Positions 11,700-23,799 of a stretch of 64,000 bases of DNA are shown here, one piece after another (within the stretch, counting starts at the first letter, position 1; the number at the start of each line of letters is the position of its first letter). The DNA is from Margaritifera margaritifera (taxonomy: Eukaryota; Mollusca; Bivalvia; Unionida; Margaritiferidae). Below the pieces are notes generated by a model, which was not told the origin of the DNA, searched no databases, and saw only the letters and a program-made list of their open reading frames with translations. The stretch lies in NCBI GenBank assembly GCA_029931535.1, contig JAQPZY010001418.1, positions 644,501-708,500 on the forward strand. Reading direction: 5' to 3'. A program made the position numbers and the translations under genes.

Positions 11700-12717
11700 C
11701 GTCAACCTTTCTGTCAAATATCCAAGAGATACCACTGCGCATCGCATTATTCAATGCCCAATCAGTAGGACCAGAAATAGTTAATTTATTCAACGATCAA
11801 AATATCGAAGCCTTTTTCCTGACAGAAACATGGCTCAAAACATCAGGCGATGAGCCCAAGTGCGCGGATATAACACCCCCCGGTTACTCCATCAAGTCGT
11901 TCCCTCACCACTCCCGCGGAGGTGGAATTGCTGTGATCGCAAAGAACTCCATTGACAACCCTCTTAATCACACTACAACCTTCAATTGTCCAAGCCACAC
12001 TCACACTGGAACAAAGGTCAGTCCATTTTTTCTGCCTCTACCGCCCTCCTCCTAGTAGAAAAAAACAAGCTGACTGAATCTCTCTTTTTGGAGCAGTTTA
12101 CGAATCTCCTGGAGTATAGAAATTCGATAGGTGGCAACCTGATTATTCTTGGAGATTTCAACTTTCACTTTGACTGTCCTGGAAACCCATACACATCAAA
12201 ACTCCTAGATTCCATTCACGTTTTCAACCTTAAACAGTCAGTTAGCCAACCCACCCATAAACATGGTCACATTTTAGACTGGATTCTTTATAGACCTGAT
12301 GATAATATCCTACAGTCCTCCCTGGTGTCCCACGAACTTGCATCAGATCACCTCTGCATTATATGCCATCTTGACGTATCAGTCCCTAACCCTCCACCTT
12401 TATTTGCTACTAACAGAAACCTCCGTATCATAAATAGAACCCAACTAATGCATGACATCCAAGCAATCCTAACAACTTTGCTACCTCCTACAGCAGAACA
12501 ACTTGATAACTGCCTGTGTTCAATGCCTGACAAACATGCCCCAGCAACCAAGTGCAGAGTATCAATTACAAAGTGTTCTCCGTGGTATAGCAGTGTTAGG
12601 GACCAGCTTCGCGCTGCTAAAAGAGACTGCCGTCAGGCTGAGAGGCTTTGGCTTTCCACCAGACTCACTATTCATAAGCAATCTATGAAGCCACTTAGAA
12701 GAATGTCACAAACATAG
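11700..12717 (+). pseudogene. LINE ORF2 endonuclease domain, frameshifted
   Basis: The endonuclease nicks target DNA for target-primed reverse transcription. Seen in order: RIALFNAQSV (beta strand 1, near 11,737), LTETWL (catalytic Glu, near 11,818), SRGGGIAVIAKNS (near 11,910), LIILGDFNFHFD (catalytic GDFN, near 12,145), GHILDWIL (near 12,270) and a SDH motif (ASDHLCII, near 12,345). These are the landmarks of the endonuclease/exonuclease/phosphatase fold in LINEs. One frame runs to about 12,000, is shifted there, and shifts again in an A-rich stretch near 12,060, after which it stays open to the TAG at 12,715-12,717. The linker to the reverse transcriptase continues in another frame through 12,720-13,000. 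Confidence 0.88.
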
Positions 12718-12719
12718 TC

Positions 12720-14547
12720 CATGCAGCGAAATCAGCCCACTACAGTACTAAGATCACTGAAAGTTCCAGCTGCAAAGAGTTCTTCGAGATTACTAACAAG
12801 CTAATGTCAAGGAACATATGTACACCACTTCCAACTACCTTCTCTCCAGTCGACCTTCCAGACCAGTTTTGCAAATTTCTTCCGTTACAAAGTACAAACC
12901 ATTAGAGATAAGCTTGACAACACAATTTCAATTGGCTCGTCGTCACCAACAGTTGCGATACAGAATTTCAGCGGCAACAGTTAGCAGCATTTGAACCTGT
13001 CTCTATGGATTTAGTAAGTACAATCATGATGAAGAGTGCCCCAAAGTCATGTGAACTTGATCCGATTCCGACATCACTACTGCTTAAGTGCTTAGATCCA
13101 ATATTGCCTTCACTAACTGATGTTAATAATACTTCTCTCTCATCCGGGGAATTCCCATCATTTTTCAAAACTGCCATTGTAAAGCCTCTGCTGAAGAAAC
13201 CAACACTTGACCATAACGGTTTAAAGATTCTAACCTCCCGTTCATGTCAAAAATCTTAGAAAAAGTTGTTCTATCCCAACTTGTATCTCATCTGAATTTA
13301 AATAGTCTTTTTAGCAATGTACAGTCTGCATATCGCCCTCGCCACAGTACCGAAACGACCCTTCTGAAAGTAGTTAACGACCTTCACTCTGCTTTGGATA
13401 GTGGAAAGATTACAGTCCTCACCCTCCTTGACTTGTCTGCAGCATTTGACACAATAGACCATGATATATTACTTCACCGTCTCCATCATGTATTTGGCAT
13501 TCACGATACAGCCTTTCTATGGTTCAAGTTCTACTTGGTCAACAGGACACAAATTGTGTCCGCAAAAAGAAAACACTCCAGCCCAGTTGATCTATATTTT
13601 GGTGTTCCACATGGTTCTGTTCGTGGACAATTCTCTTCATTCTATACACTCAGCCGCTCTCAAGTGTCATAGATCGTCATCCAGTGTCTCACCAATTGTA
13701 CGCTGATGACACCCAAATATACAAATCTAGCCACCCAACTGAAGTCGATGCTACCATCCAAGGTGTAGAGAGGTGCATTTCCTATGTGAAATCATGGATG
13801 ACATGTAACAAGCTGCAGATGAATAATGATAAAACTGAAGCCATTCTGATTACAACACAAAGACTTTCTCATTCACATCCTTTACCTCAAACAATAAATA
13901 TCAGCAACACCAACATTAAATTCACACAGTCAGTATGAAACCTGGGTGTTACTCTCGACAGTACTCTCTCATTGCACCAACATGTCGTGAACATATGCAA
14001 GGCTGCATATCTTGAGCTGAGACGCATTAACTCCATTCGCAATTATCTTTCAGTTTATGCCACTAAAACACTTGTGTGTTCCTTAGTACTTTCAAGACTG
14101 GACTATTGTAACTCAGTTCTATCTGGTTCGTCTCAGTATCTACTCCAGAAACTTCAAAAAGTTCAAAACACAGCTGCTCGGATCATTTTTAGATTACCAA
14201 GAACAGAGTACACCTCCCCACTGCTCTGTACCCTACACTGGCTACCCATTCGATCCAGAATCAAACACAAAATTTGTTCTCTGAGCTACGTTTCATTGAC
14301 TGGCACCAGTCCAACATACCTATCTCACCTCACCCATGTGTACACACCAGCAAGATACTTACGCTCCTCGTCCGACACTCGTATTCTCATTATTCCCATT
14401 ATTAACAAGGAGTCATACGGACAACGTTCTTTTGCATACCAGACCCCAGAAACATGGAACGAATTGCCCACTGAACTTAGACACAAAGAAACAGTGATCT
14501 CATTCAAGCGTGCTCTTAAAACTCACATAGTTCGACTGCAAGAATAG
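12720..14547 (+). pseudogene. LINE ORF2 reverse transcriptase and C-terminus, frameshifted
   Basis: Polymerises cDNA on the nicked target. Visible motifs: SCELDPIPTSLL (domain 1, near 13,060), FKTAIVKPLLKKP (near 13,165), ILEKVVLSQL and QSAYRPRHSTETTLL (near 13,250-13,365), LLDLSAAFDTIDHDILL (motif A with its Asp, near 13,425), GVPHGSV (motif B, near 13,605; the usual Q of PQGS is H here), YADDTQIY (motif C catalytic YADD, near 13,700), SRLDYCNSVLSG and LHWLPIRSRI (thumb and connection, 14,090-14,270), and a C-terminal RSFAYQTPETWNELP. Frame breaks occur near 12,880, 13,240, 13,630 and 13,938 (an in-frame TGA). The C-terminal block ends with TAG at 14,545-14,547. The LHWLPI and WN.LP signatures fit the CR1/L2/Rex lineage. 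Confidence 0.9.
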
Positions 14548-14760
14548 ACCTAAAGACTTAATAATGTTTCCTTACCTTAACTATTGTCAGCATGTTTTTT
14601 GTTTTCTAATTTCATGGTGTTTGTTTTTCGTAATCATATCATTACATATGTTTGTTTGGGTTTTTTTGTTTTGTTTTTTTAGGTGTTATCTAATGTTGTA
14701 AAGCGCTTAGAGCTTCTAAAGATTAGGCGCTATACAATGTCCTCATTATTTTTATTATTT

Positions 14761-14769
14761 AAGTAATCA
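14761..14769. repeat. right target-site duplication of LINE
   Basis: AAGTAATCA directly follows the TTATTATTT tail of the LINE. Confidence 0.75.
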
Positions 14770-14879
14770 CAAACCGGACAACAAAAACAAACTGTATATG
14801 TCACAAATATAAATAATGATTTTAATTCTCTTTGTAAAAAGATAATATCCAGACATAAATGCTACTATGAACTTGAGTT

Positions 14880-15700
14880 TAGTGATGATACATGGCAATT
14901 ATCTTTTGTTCACCTTGTAGTGATGATACATGGCAATTATCATTTGTTCACCATATAGTGATGATGCATGGCAATCATTATTTGTTTACCATGTAGTGAT
15001 GATGCATGGCAATCATCAGTTGTTCAACACGTAGTGATGATACATGGCAATTAGTATGTGTTCACCACGTATTGATGATACATGGCAATTATCATTTATA
15101 CACCACGTAGTGATGATGCATGGCAATCATTATATGTTTAACATGTAGTGATGATGCATGACAATCATCAGTTGTTCACCACGTAGTGATGATACATGGC
15201 AATTAGTATGTGTTCACCACGTATTGATGATACATGGCAATTGTCATTTATACACCACGTAGTGATGATGCATGGCAATCATTATTTGTTTACCATGTAA
15301 TGATGATGCATGGCAATCATCAGTTGTTCACCACGTAGTGCTGATACATGGCAATTAGTATGTGTTCACCACGTATTGATGATACATGGCAATTATCATT
15401 TATACACCACGTAGTGATGATGCATGGCAATCGTTATTTGTTTACCATGTAGTGATGATGCATGGCAATCATCAGTTGTTCAACACGTAGTGATGATACA
15501 TGGCAAGTAGTATGTGTTCACCACGTATTGATGATACATGGCAATTATCATTTATACACCACGTAGTGATGATACATGGTAATTATCATTTGTTCACAAA
15601 GTATTGATGACGCATGGCAATTATTGTTTGTTCATAATGTAGTGATGATACATGCAATTATCATTTGTTCACCATGTAGTGATGATACATGGCACTCATC
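14880..15700. repeat. 38-bp satellite with 152-bp tetrameric higher-order repeat
   Basis: The monomer is AGTGATGATACATGGCAAT followed by a variable half ending in CACCACGT, 38 bp long, about 21 copies. From 14,957 to 15,564 four distinct monomers recur in the same order four times: TTATTTGTTTACCATGT, CATCAGTTGTTC, TTAGTATGTGTTC, then a monomer starting ATTGATGAT and ending TTTATACACCACGT. Boundaries fall exactly at 14,957, 15,109, 15,261 and 15,413. Flanking monomers are outside the tetramer pattern. Confidence 0.95.
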
Positions 15701-16962
15701 ATATCTTCGTCATGAATTGTGTGACAGTTACTCACATGATTAACATCTAGAATCAAGAAGTAATCCTACCGATCAATATCAATATTCTCTTTCAATTCGA
15801 GTCTGATGTGAATATTGTTCAGAGAATATAAAACGTAGACGTAATCGATGATTTTATTGATTGACTGTTCAAGTGGTCTTGTAATCAATTTATGGGCCCT
15901 AGCAAATACCACATAATGTAATTTACTTTAGTTTATTACATATCCATTTAATGTTACATGATTGATCTGGCATTTGATACTGATGTGCAGGCCGTATTTC
16001 CGTCGTACAATCGGATTAGAACTGTTTACATGTTTTCACTGAAGTTCCCGCGTGGATATTTTTCCAGATGACCGAATAAAACTTTCCTGATTCCCAAATT
16101 GTTTTAGATTCCATTCACAATGTATATCTTACAATATTTGGAAAGTGTAAAATAGAGATAATATAATAAACGCAAAACCGCATTCTTGTTCCTTTTTTTT
16201 CAGAGTTCGGGGAAAGAATTAGTTTCATATGACTTCTCGTGTAATGTCGGCTGGCAACATAAACTTATGTCACATTTAAAAATGGATTATATATACATAT
16301 ATGGAGAATGAATAATACCGTACAGGTTAGAGATTTTTTATATTATTTATATATCACAGTAAACTGCAATGTAAAATCATAGACTAAATAGTGATAGACT
16401 GGGTTTATTATCAAGAGATAATTTATTAAATCTGACCTAGCTACAACCAATAGAATAAGGCCGCAAACCAGACCAGTAAGTTTCTCGCTAAAACTGTTTT
16501 CACGGAAGACCGAGAGAAGAAACTTTTTGTCCGCATTGGTGCCTTGCTATTTTTATCAGCTAAAAAATAAATAGGCCAGCCACATACACAGGGGGTAAGT
16601 ACTATCTGAACCTTTGCCATACAGGTTGAAAGCCGTCTGAAGTCTATACCGAGTTCATTAGTCTGGCAAAGAGCTGCTTTTCAATTATTTGTTTGCTCAC
16701 ACGGGAAGAAAGGCATGTCGCGTTCCAAACATTCCGCAATAAAGGCAAAACAAATATATCTCAGAAATATCAATGCCAACGTCAAAAAATTATATTCGGG
16801 CGATGATAACAATCTTAGGGCAACTTTCCATGTTAAGCATTATATTACACCGCTAATAATTCAGCAGAAAGGTTAGTTTAAAAGATGACAAGATGTAGTA
16901 CATATATTGGAGCCACTTTTCGGATCTTTTAAAACGATCAGATTTCATGTTTAGTACGAATA

Positions 16963-17027
16963 TCAGTCGAAGTTTTTACATCGGTCGAAGTTTTAACATC
17001 GGTCGAAGTTTTAACATCAGTCGAAGC
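16963..17027. repeat. 18-bp tandem repeat, about 3.5 copies
   Basis: TCGGTCGAAGTTTTAACA repeated with slight variation (CAGTCGAAG at both ends). Confidence 0.9.
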
Positions 17028-17047
17028 CTTTTTAAGTATTTTCTTTG

Positions 17048-17136
17048 AAGTAACCACCTGCGTTCAGTTTATTATCGAAAAACATGGCTTGTAGTAAAAT
17101 TAAAGAACATTGGCTTCTGAACGCAGATGGTTACTT
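17048..17136. repeat. 20-bp inverted repeat
   Basis: AAGTAACCACCTGCGTTCAG (17,048-17,067) is the reverse complement of 17,117-17,136 with one mismatch; the spacer is 49 bp. Confidence 0.8.
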
Positions 17137-18178
17137 AAAATAAAATAATTTCTTTAATATTTTGGTTTACAGGACTTTAAAAGCTGGATGTTTATGACAG
17201 ATGATTGCATACTACAGGTAACCATTAATTCATGTTCGACCGTAAAGGCAAACTTACATGGAATCGGACGTCTTTTTTCAAGATGGCAAATCCATTTCTT
17301 GTGCTTTATATCATTTCCTGTCACTTTAGATGTCAAGATAGGGAACAATCAAATCGATGTTTTTCCTTCAGATGTTTCTATCTTAAAATAAGATAAAATT
17401 GCCAATTTTGAATGAAAATAATATATTTGACAAATGAATTTGCAAATTAAATAAATAAATAAATAAAAATAAAGGTAACATTATCCAACACACATTGACA
17501 TAGAATTATACTGAATAGTATGTATACAAATTTATCAAGTTGGAATCTATGGGTCATGGGAACTGAGGACACAAATTTAGTACAAAATAATAGTTGTATA
17601 TATCACCAATACTGATTATTCATGCTAATATTAAACTAAACTACTTACACAAAATTTCTGTATGTGCTTGTTGAACCTGCTCCGTGGAATGAAAACAGAA
17701 CCATACTTTCTGAGAACAGTAACATTTTGATAACTAGATACAGTAAAGTATTTTTGGCTTTTGAATTCAAGAAAATGTTACATATTGTATTTCTATACAT
17801 GTCGAGTAGGAGATCAGTGTTTGTTTTACTTGCACGTTTAGAGTTTTCTGTAATATACACTGAGATTTGTGTGTCTATGACATGGCCTAAGTATTATTCA
17901 CACTTCCCACGATGTATTAATTTGTAACAGCAGCTTCAGGGAAAACTTAGGAACAAAAGCTCTATATACAGTATTTGGCTGTGTATCAGTGACATCGAAC
18001 TGCGAACAGAGTAGATCAGGACCTGCCGTCGCATAATCCACAGGCAGATCAGAGTCTACAATTTATCACGTGACTACTGTGCTATTTAAGTTCATATATG
18101 CATATCATCATTTGTCTAAATATAGCACGTATAATAACGAGCGAAGCTTCAGCCGACGCGTAGAGAGTTCTTTAAATA

Positions 18179-18940
18179 GCGTGTATATGTAAAATAAGGC
18201 ATGTAAGAGATATACCCCATGCAATGTGAAAACAGTGTATATGTAAAATAAGGCATGTAAGAACTATACCCCATGCAATGTGAAAACAGTGTATATGTAA
18301 AATAAGGCATGTAAAAACTATACCCCATGCAATGTGAAAACAGTGTATATGTAAAATAAGCAATGTAAAAACTATACCCCATGCAATGTGAAAACAATGT
18401 ACATGTAAAATAAGCAATGTAAAAACTACACCCCATGCAATGTGAAAACAGTGTATATGAAAAATAAGGCATGTAAAAACTGTACCCCCATGCAATGTGA
18501 AAACAGTGTACATGTAAAATAAGGCATGTAAAAACTATACCCCATGCAATGTCAAAACAGTGTACATGTAAAATAAGCAATGTAAAACCTATACCCCATG
18601 CAATGTGAAAACAGTGTATATGTAAAATGAGGCATGTAAAAACTATACCCCATGCAATGTGAAAACAGTGTACATGTTAAATAAGCAATGTAAAACCTAT
18701 ACCCCATGCAATGTGAAAACAGTGTATATGTAAAATGAGGCTTGTAAAAACTATACCCCATGCAATGTGAAAACAGTGTACATGTAAAATAAGCAATGTA
18801 AAACCTATACCCCATGCAATGTGAAAACAATGTACATGTAAAATGAGCAATGTAAAAACTATACCCCATGCAATGTGAAAACAGTGTACATGTAAAATAA
18901 GCAATGTAAAACCTATACCCCATGCAATGTGAAAACAGTG
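18179..18940. repeat. 54-bp minisatellite, about 14 copies
   Basis: The unit runs from GTGTATATGTAAAATAAG through CTATACCCCATGCAATGTG to AAAACA, 54 bp with small indels. Subtypes differ by GTATATG versus GTACATG and AAGGCATG versus AAGCAATG, and the subtypes alternate in the distal half. Reverse-strand ORFs encoding an 18-residue repeat are artefacts of the multiple-of-three period. Confidence 0.95.
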
Positions 18941-19129
18941 GCACCGGACTAGGTTATAGTTTTAGCCATTATCTTCCAGTATTTTGTGCATGTTCCATTA
19001 CGGAAAAGAACGAAGAAGGATAAACACTTGCTCATAAGGCAAAGAACGCGCAAGAGACAATGCGGCACCTCTCCCTGACGTCACGGTACGCCAGTCAGAA
19101 CAAACATATGATACCCTACATGTTTTGCT

Positions 19130-20052
19130 CGCTACAAGATTTACCTCACTCAGAACATCCTCGGGCTTTTCCGTCCCATGCTACAAAAAACATTGAATGT
19201 AAATAGTGGCCAGTTTGAACAGCCCTTAGTCTCGTTGTTGATATCACTTCATACTAATCTCATTGACGTCACAACAATTCGATGACGTGTTATCACTAAT
19301 AGCAGTACTTTGAGGCTATGGAATATGAATAATTTCTACATTTTTTTCTTCAAAAGTTCCAGGAATTAAATACAAATTAAAACTACGGATATTTCATCGA
19401 CGGTTGAAACATCGTGAAATGCTATTTTCAACGTCTGTATTTCATTTATGAGGATCTATTAATCGTATGTAGCCGGATGACAGTCTGACCAAAATCTGCC
19501 AATTCGGGAAGTATCACTACGATTACTTCCAAGTCTCTTTCTGAGAGTCGAAGTTATTCGACTCGCATCGGAAAGAGACGAGGATGTTCTGAATTGGTTT
19601 TACCTCAATCGGTTTTTCCATCACATGCTAGAAAAACCCGCAGATGTAAATAATGGCCATTTTGAACTGCCTTGAGGCCCATTGTTCTTGTTGTTACGTC
19701 ATAATAACTTCATAACGTCACAATGAATAGATGACGCGTCATTACTAACAACAATGATTGCAGTCAATTGAAACCGAATGATTTCTTCAATTTCTTTCAT
19801 TACAAAGTTGCAGGAATAACATTAAAAGTTAAATGTACAGGTATTTCATTGATTGTTGAAACGTCGTCGAATGTTATTTTCAAGACCTATCATTTAATAA
19901 GACTCTATTCTTTGCACATATAGCCGGATGTTCGTCCGCCAAAAACTTACTAATTTCGGAAGTATCACTACGATTACCTCCAAGTCTCTTTCAGAGTCGA
20001 GGTTATTCAACTTTCATCAGAAAGAGAGTAGGATATTCCGAATGGGTTTTAC
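19130..20052. repeat. diverged tandem duplication, about 450-bp period
   Basis: Landmarks recur in the same order. TGTAAATA.TGGCCA.TTTGAAC is near 19,198 and 19,645. ATTTCAT(C/T)GA then GTTGAAAC is near 19,390 and 19,845. TAGCCGGATG is near 19,471 and 19,921. AAGTATCACTACGATTAC is at 19,509 and 19,960. Each copy ends in an imperfect hairpin with TCTCTTTC and GAAAGAGA arms enclosing TCGA..TTATTC. The two copies are clearly diverged, so the duplication is old. It may be a tandemly inserted transposon. Confidence 0.8.
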
Positions 20053-20367
20053 CTATTTCATATTACCACATCATGACGTCAGGTCGTGACATTATGTAAG
20101 ACAAAGGCGTAATGACCGAGGCATCCGAATATATTTTAAAGTTATTTTACTACACTATTCTGAGGTTTTTTATCAAATAAAATCAGTATTTTCGTCATTT
20201 GATCAATAGAATCTTACATGAGTGCTCATTTTATATGAAATTTAGAAATCTAGCTAAATAGTTTAAATGTCTTTTGCTTGCCAAGGTCACATAAAATGGG
20301 AATTATTTAACTCGTTTAATAAATTTCGTTTTAAATAAACACTTATATTAGGTCCTTAGTAGTATGA

Positions 20368-20514
20368 GCAGCGTAGAACCCTAATCTGTCTACGCGTTAT
20401 GAGAAGCGTAGACCCTTAATCTGTCTACGCGTTATGAGAAGCGTAGACCCCTAATCTGTCTACGCGTTATGAGAAGCGTAGACCCCTAATCTGTCTACGC
20501 GTTATGAGATGACA
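20368..20514. repeat. 35-bp tandem repeat with internal hairpin, 4 copies
   Basis: The unit is AGCGTAGACCCCTAATCTGT plus CTACGCGTTATGAGA. GCGTAGAC and GTCTACGC in each unit are perfect 8-bp inverted arms around a 9-bp loop, so each unit can fold on its own. Confidence 0.92.
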
Positions 20515-21304
20515 GCCATGGATCCATGTGATTATAGTTGTGCACGCCTAATATACATAAAAATATGGTATTCATATGAAACAGTAACCCCTGGGAAAAG
20601 ACCAGGTGCAGAAGCCCTAACAACTGGCAAAATGTCTTTTCATGATCAATATTCATTAGGAAGTATACTCCAAGTATCATTCTTGTCAAACGAAAGCTAC
20701 TATAAAAGAACCATTCTGGACCATTGTACTCTGTCTGCAAATAACCATTATTAAAGTGCCATTTGTACCATTGTACTCTGTCTGCAAATAGTTTTTTTTA
20801 AATTGACAAATTCATTCTGGATGACAGTGGATCACTCCGTTTCGGACTTTTTTCTATTCGTTTTTTTTTTTTTTCTTAAAAACTTAAACCTATACTGGAG
20901 TGTCATTTAGACCACTTTGGTGGGTATTACAATAACTAAGGGACACTTGGCAGTTTTCATTTGGGGTAAATTGAAACATCGTGATTTTTTTCAGGTTTTT
21001 GGACAGTTCGTATATTTCACCCATACATTGATTTATAAATTTACATTTGCAGATCCAATATATAGGTCAAGTCCAACTATATTAGGCACCAACCTCCTTA
21101 AGCAGACACATTCTTTTCAAAGTACCGTAAACCAAACTATTGAAGAAACTAATCGATACTGATCGACCATTTAGATTACTCATTTTATCATTTTTCTGAG
21201 GTATCTGCTTAAGACAGATTTACTTGTTCTTTGGTTGTTGTTTTTATGAGCCTTAATAGAAATCAAAAATGACGGAAATATTATTGTTATACAAAGAAAA
21301 AGTG

Positions 21305-21306
<2 letters not shown>

Positions 21307-21355
<49 letters not shown>
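21307..21355. repeat. (CA)n-(TA)n compound microsatellite
   Basis: About 14 CA units directly followed by about 10 TA units. Confidence 0.95.
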
Positions 21356-21356
<1 letters not shown>

Positions 21357-21384
21357 GCATATGTATGTGTGTAACTATACATAC

Positions 21385-21662
21385 ACGCATGCATACATAC
21401 ATACATACATACATACATACATACATACATACATACATACATACATACATACATACATACATACATACATACATACATACATACATACAAACACACATAC
21501 ATACATACATACATACATACATACATACATACATACATACATACATACATACATACATACATAGATACATACATACATACATACATACATACATACATAC
21601 ATACATACATACATACATACATACATACATACATACATACATACATACATACATACATGCAT
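21385..21662. repeat. (CATA)n tetranucleotide microsatellite
   Basis: About 68 CATA units, interrupted near 21,489 (AAACACA) and 21,562 (TAGA). Low-complexity ORFs on both strands are artefacts. A short (CA)n lies at 21,723-21,740. Confidence 0.96.
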
Positions 21663-21999
21663 AAGAGTTTCTTAAATGAATAGAATCCCTGCAATTCTTT
21701 TTTATGAAGAAATGTTTCAAACTCACACACACACACACACTGTTGTTAAATGAAAGGATGAATACTTTGAGATAATTTGTACATGATATAGATCAAATAT
21801 TCATAATTCTTAATACCTATGATTAATATGAATAAGAAACCTTGTTACAATTGATAAAATACAGAAAGCTCAACAATAAATGCAGCTGCTCGCTCATTAT
21901 TTCACTATATTCCGCAAGATGTTAAATATTCCACGCATGAACGCCAACCCGTGTTGATCGTGTATAATCAAGTATTTGAGAGAATCTTCTATTGTGGGA

Positions 22000-22247
22000 G
22001 AATTGATATCGGTTCCAATACACTCGTGTCAATCATACACTGGCGCTGTGGAGTTGGGAGGTGAAGTATTCAAGCGCCTTAGAGCCACGGATTCATCAAT
22101 ATCTTTCAAATGCTACCTGTTTGGTTCAACGTGTGTAGTACAATGTATCTAGATTAGATATTGGACTTCTGCAGTGGAATTTCTTGCACCTGTTCAATTT
22201 GTTACCAAATTATGTGCGGAACTTCTCGAGCGACTCCGAGAAGAAGG
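22000..22247 (+). other. candidate non-coding 5' exon ending in splice donor
   Basis: A less AT-rich island (from about 21,880) with non-repetitive sequence ends GAGAAGAAGG|GTAAGTGTCC at 22,247/22,248, a near-consensus animal 5' splice site. Just upstream is a small hairpin, CTTCTCGAGCGACTCCGAGAAG. Downstream sequence immediately becomes AT-rich and intron-like. No long ORF crosses it, so if real it is a 5' UTR exon of a gene whose other exons lie far away or outside the window. The call rests on donor quality and composition only. Confidence 0.25.
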
Positions 22248-22808
22248 GTAAGTGTCCTATGTCACGTCTTTTATTAGAAAACGATACGTAAATTGTGGAA
22301 AATATTTTTTATTGATATTTTTTATACCGTCAGTTTAGTAACTATTGATGTTATGTTTTTCTGTGTCTGCTAAATTTATTGATGTTTTATAGATTTTTCA
22401 GATACCGAGTTTGAATGCAAACAAGGGAAAAGTACTTTCTGTCAAATCTGCTTTTCAATTTTCTGTTAAAGGGTTTATATACACAGTAGGTGTGTTTAAT
22501 GAAAATATATGTCCGTAAGACTAATCCATACTAGAGAGAAGAATTTTGTATGCAGAAAAAAAATGCTAATAGTTTGATTACAAATTTATCCAATATGGTC
22601 TAACGAAGTTGGCATGAAAATTTTTAAAACCATTGAAATGTATGTTTTTATTTTAGACTTCGAAAGAATACATTTTAATGTACTAAACTTGATGTCCGTG
22701 CATGGCTCGGTGAGGGTCAATATGTGATAGAATATATTAGCACTTATTCAAGTGAATGAGCACATTTTCATTTAATACCCTTCTTTCTATTTTATCTTTA
22801 TTATATAC

Positions 22809-22811
<3 letters not shown>

Positions 22812-22890
<79 letters not shown>
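22812..22890. repeat. (TA)n microsatellite
   Basis: About 39 TA units. The rest of 22,250-23,800 is AT-rich with no recognisable gene. Confidence 0.97.
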
Positions 22891-22892
<2 letters not shown>

Positions 22893-23799
22893 CCTTTTTT
22901 TCTTTCTTTTTTCTTTTGGTATTTTTTTAAAACCTATCATATTGTAGTTTCATATTCACCTTTTAAATCTCAACAAATATTGAATGGAAACCAAACGCGC
23001 GAAAGCAGGTTCTGTGTAAAGGAAAATGGCTGAATGAATAAAATTCACCTCTTATGGTTTTTCAACAAAAGAACCTTCTGTGTTTGAATATTCGTCCTTT
23101 TTTATTTATTTGCTTACTTACTAACTTACGTAGTTATTTGCTTATCTATATATCGATCCATCTTTCTCTCTGTTTATCTATCTATCTATCGATGATTTAT
23201 TTTGTGTATCCAATAATTATCGTTAATGTCTACGTCTAATGTCTCAACTTTTTAATTTATACAAATTGTTAAAAACTTGATGTTAGCGGCAAAGACTATT
23301 TTCCAAACTCTTACAGCAGGTTCTAAATACAATTTTGGAAATTGATTTGAAGAAAGAATACCAAACGAATTAGACAATAAATATTATATTTTGTATATAA
23401 TACATGCAATTGGACTTTCCATACTTCTCACTAAAAATTTATAAGTTTTCCAAAAATCAATAACCCCAAATGTGCATAACTAACTTTCTAATTAAAAAAT
23501 AATTACGTCAACGGAAGTTGGTCTGTTACCGAATTCATTCTTGTGCTGCCCTTTAAAAGGGAATTCCATAGGACCTTAAGGGTCACAGACCCAGACTTAA
23601 GGACGGAAGGTATAATTCAATACGCATATTCCCCTCTATAATCTTGTTTTCGTTGTCAATGGGAGACTTTGTTTAAACAATATTAAAATATCGACAAGTT
23701 TACTGAGAAATATATACAAACAGCAATGTTGACTTAAATTAATTTTATTATACACAATGTCTTATCCATAACGACAACTACAGTACTGGTAACATTGGA

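Larger units (their letters stand above)
11537..14760 (+). mobile_element. CR1/L2-like non-LTR retrotransposon with 9-bp TSD
   Basis: A 3.2-kb insertion encoding, in order, an apurinic-type endonuclease domain and a reverse transcriptase. The direct repeat AAGTAATCA occurs immediately before (11,528-11,536) and after (14,761-14,769), which fits target-site duplication. The 3' end has a structured tail (GTAAAGCGCTTAGAGC then AGGCGCTATACAATG) followed by short TTATT repeats rather than poly(A), as in the CR1/L2/Rex group. The endonuclease begins close to the 5' boundary and no ORF1 is visible, so the copy is probably 5'-truncated. At least five frame disruptions make it a dead copy. Clade assignment between L2, CR1 and Rex1 is not possible by eye. 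Confidence 0.88.
15701..18180. other. AT-rich region with minor repeats only
   Basis: No gene recognised. Short features inside are an 18-bp repeat at 16,963-17,027 and an inverted repeat at 17,048-17,136. Open stretches at 17,188-17,391 and 17,664-17,927 (plus) have no recognisable motif. Confidence 0.5.

Noticed and set aside
18149..18944. Repeat-encoded ORFs rich in CMGYSFY
   Set aside because: Artefact of the 54-bp minisatellite.
21253..21738. MYVC/IHTY-type ORFs in (CATA)n and (TATG)n runs
   Set aside because: Pure tetranucleotide translation in multiple frames.
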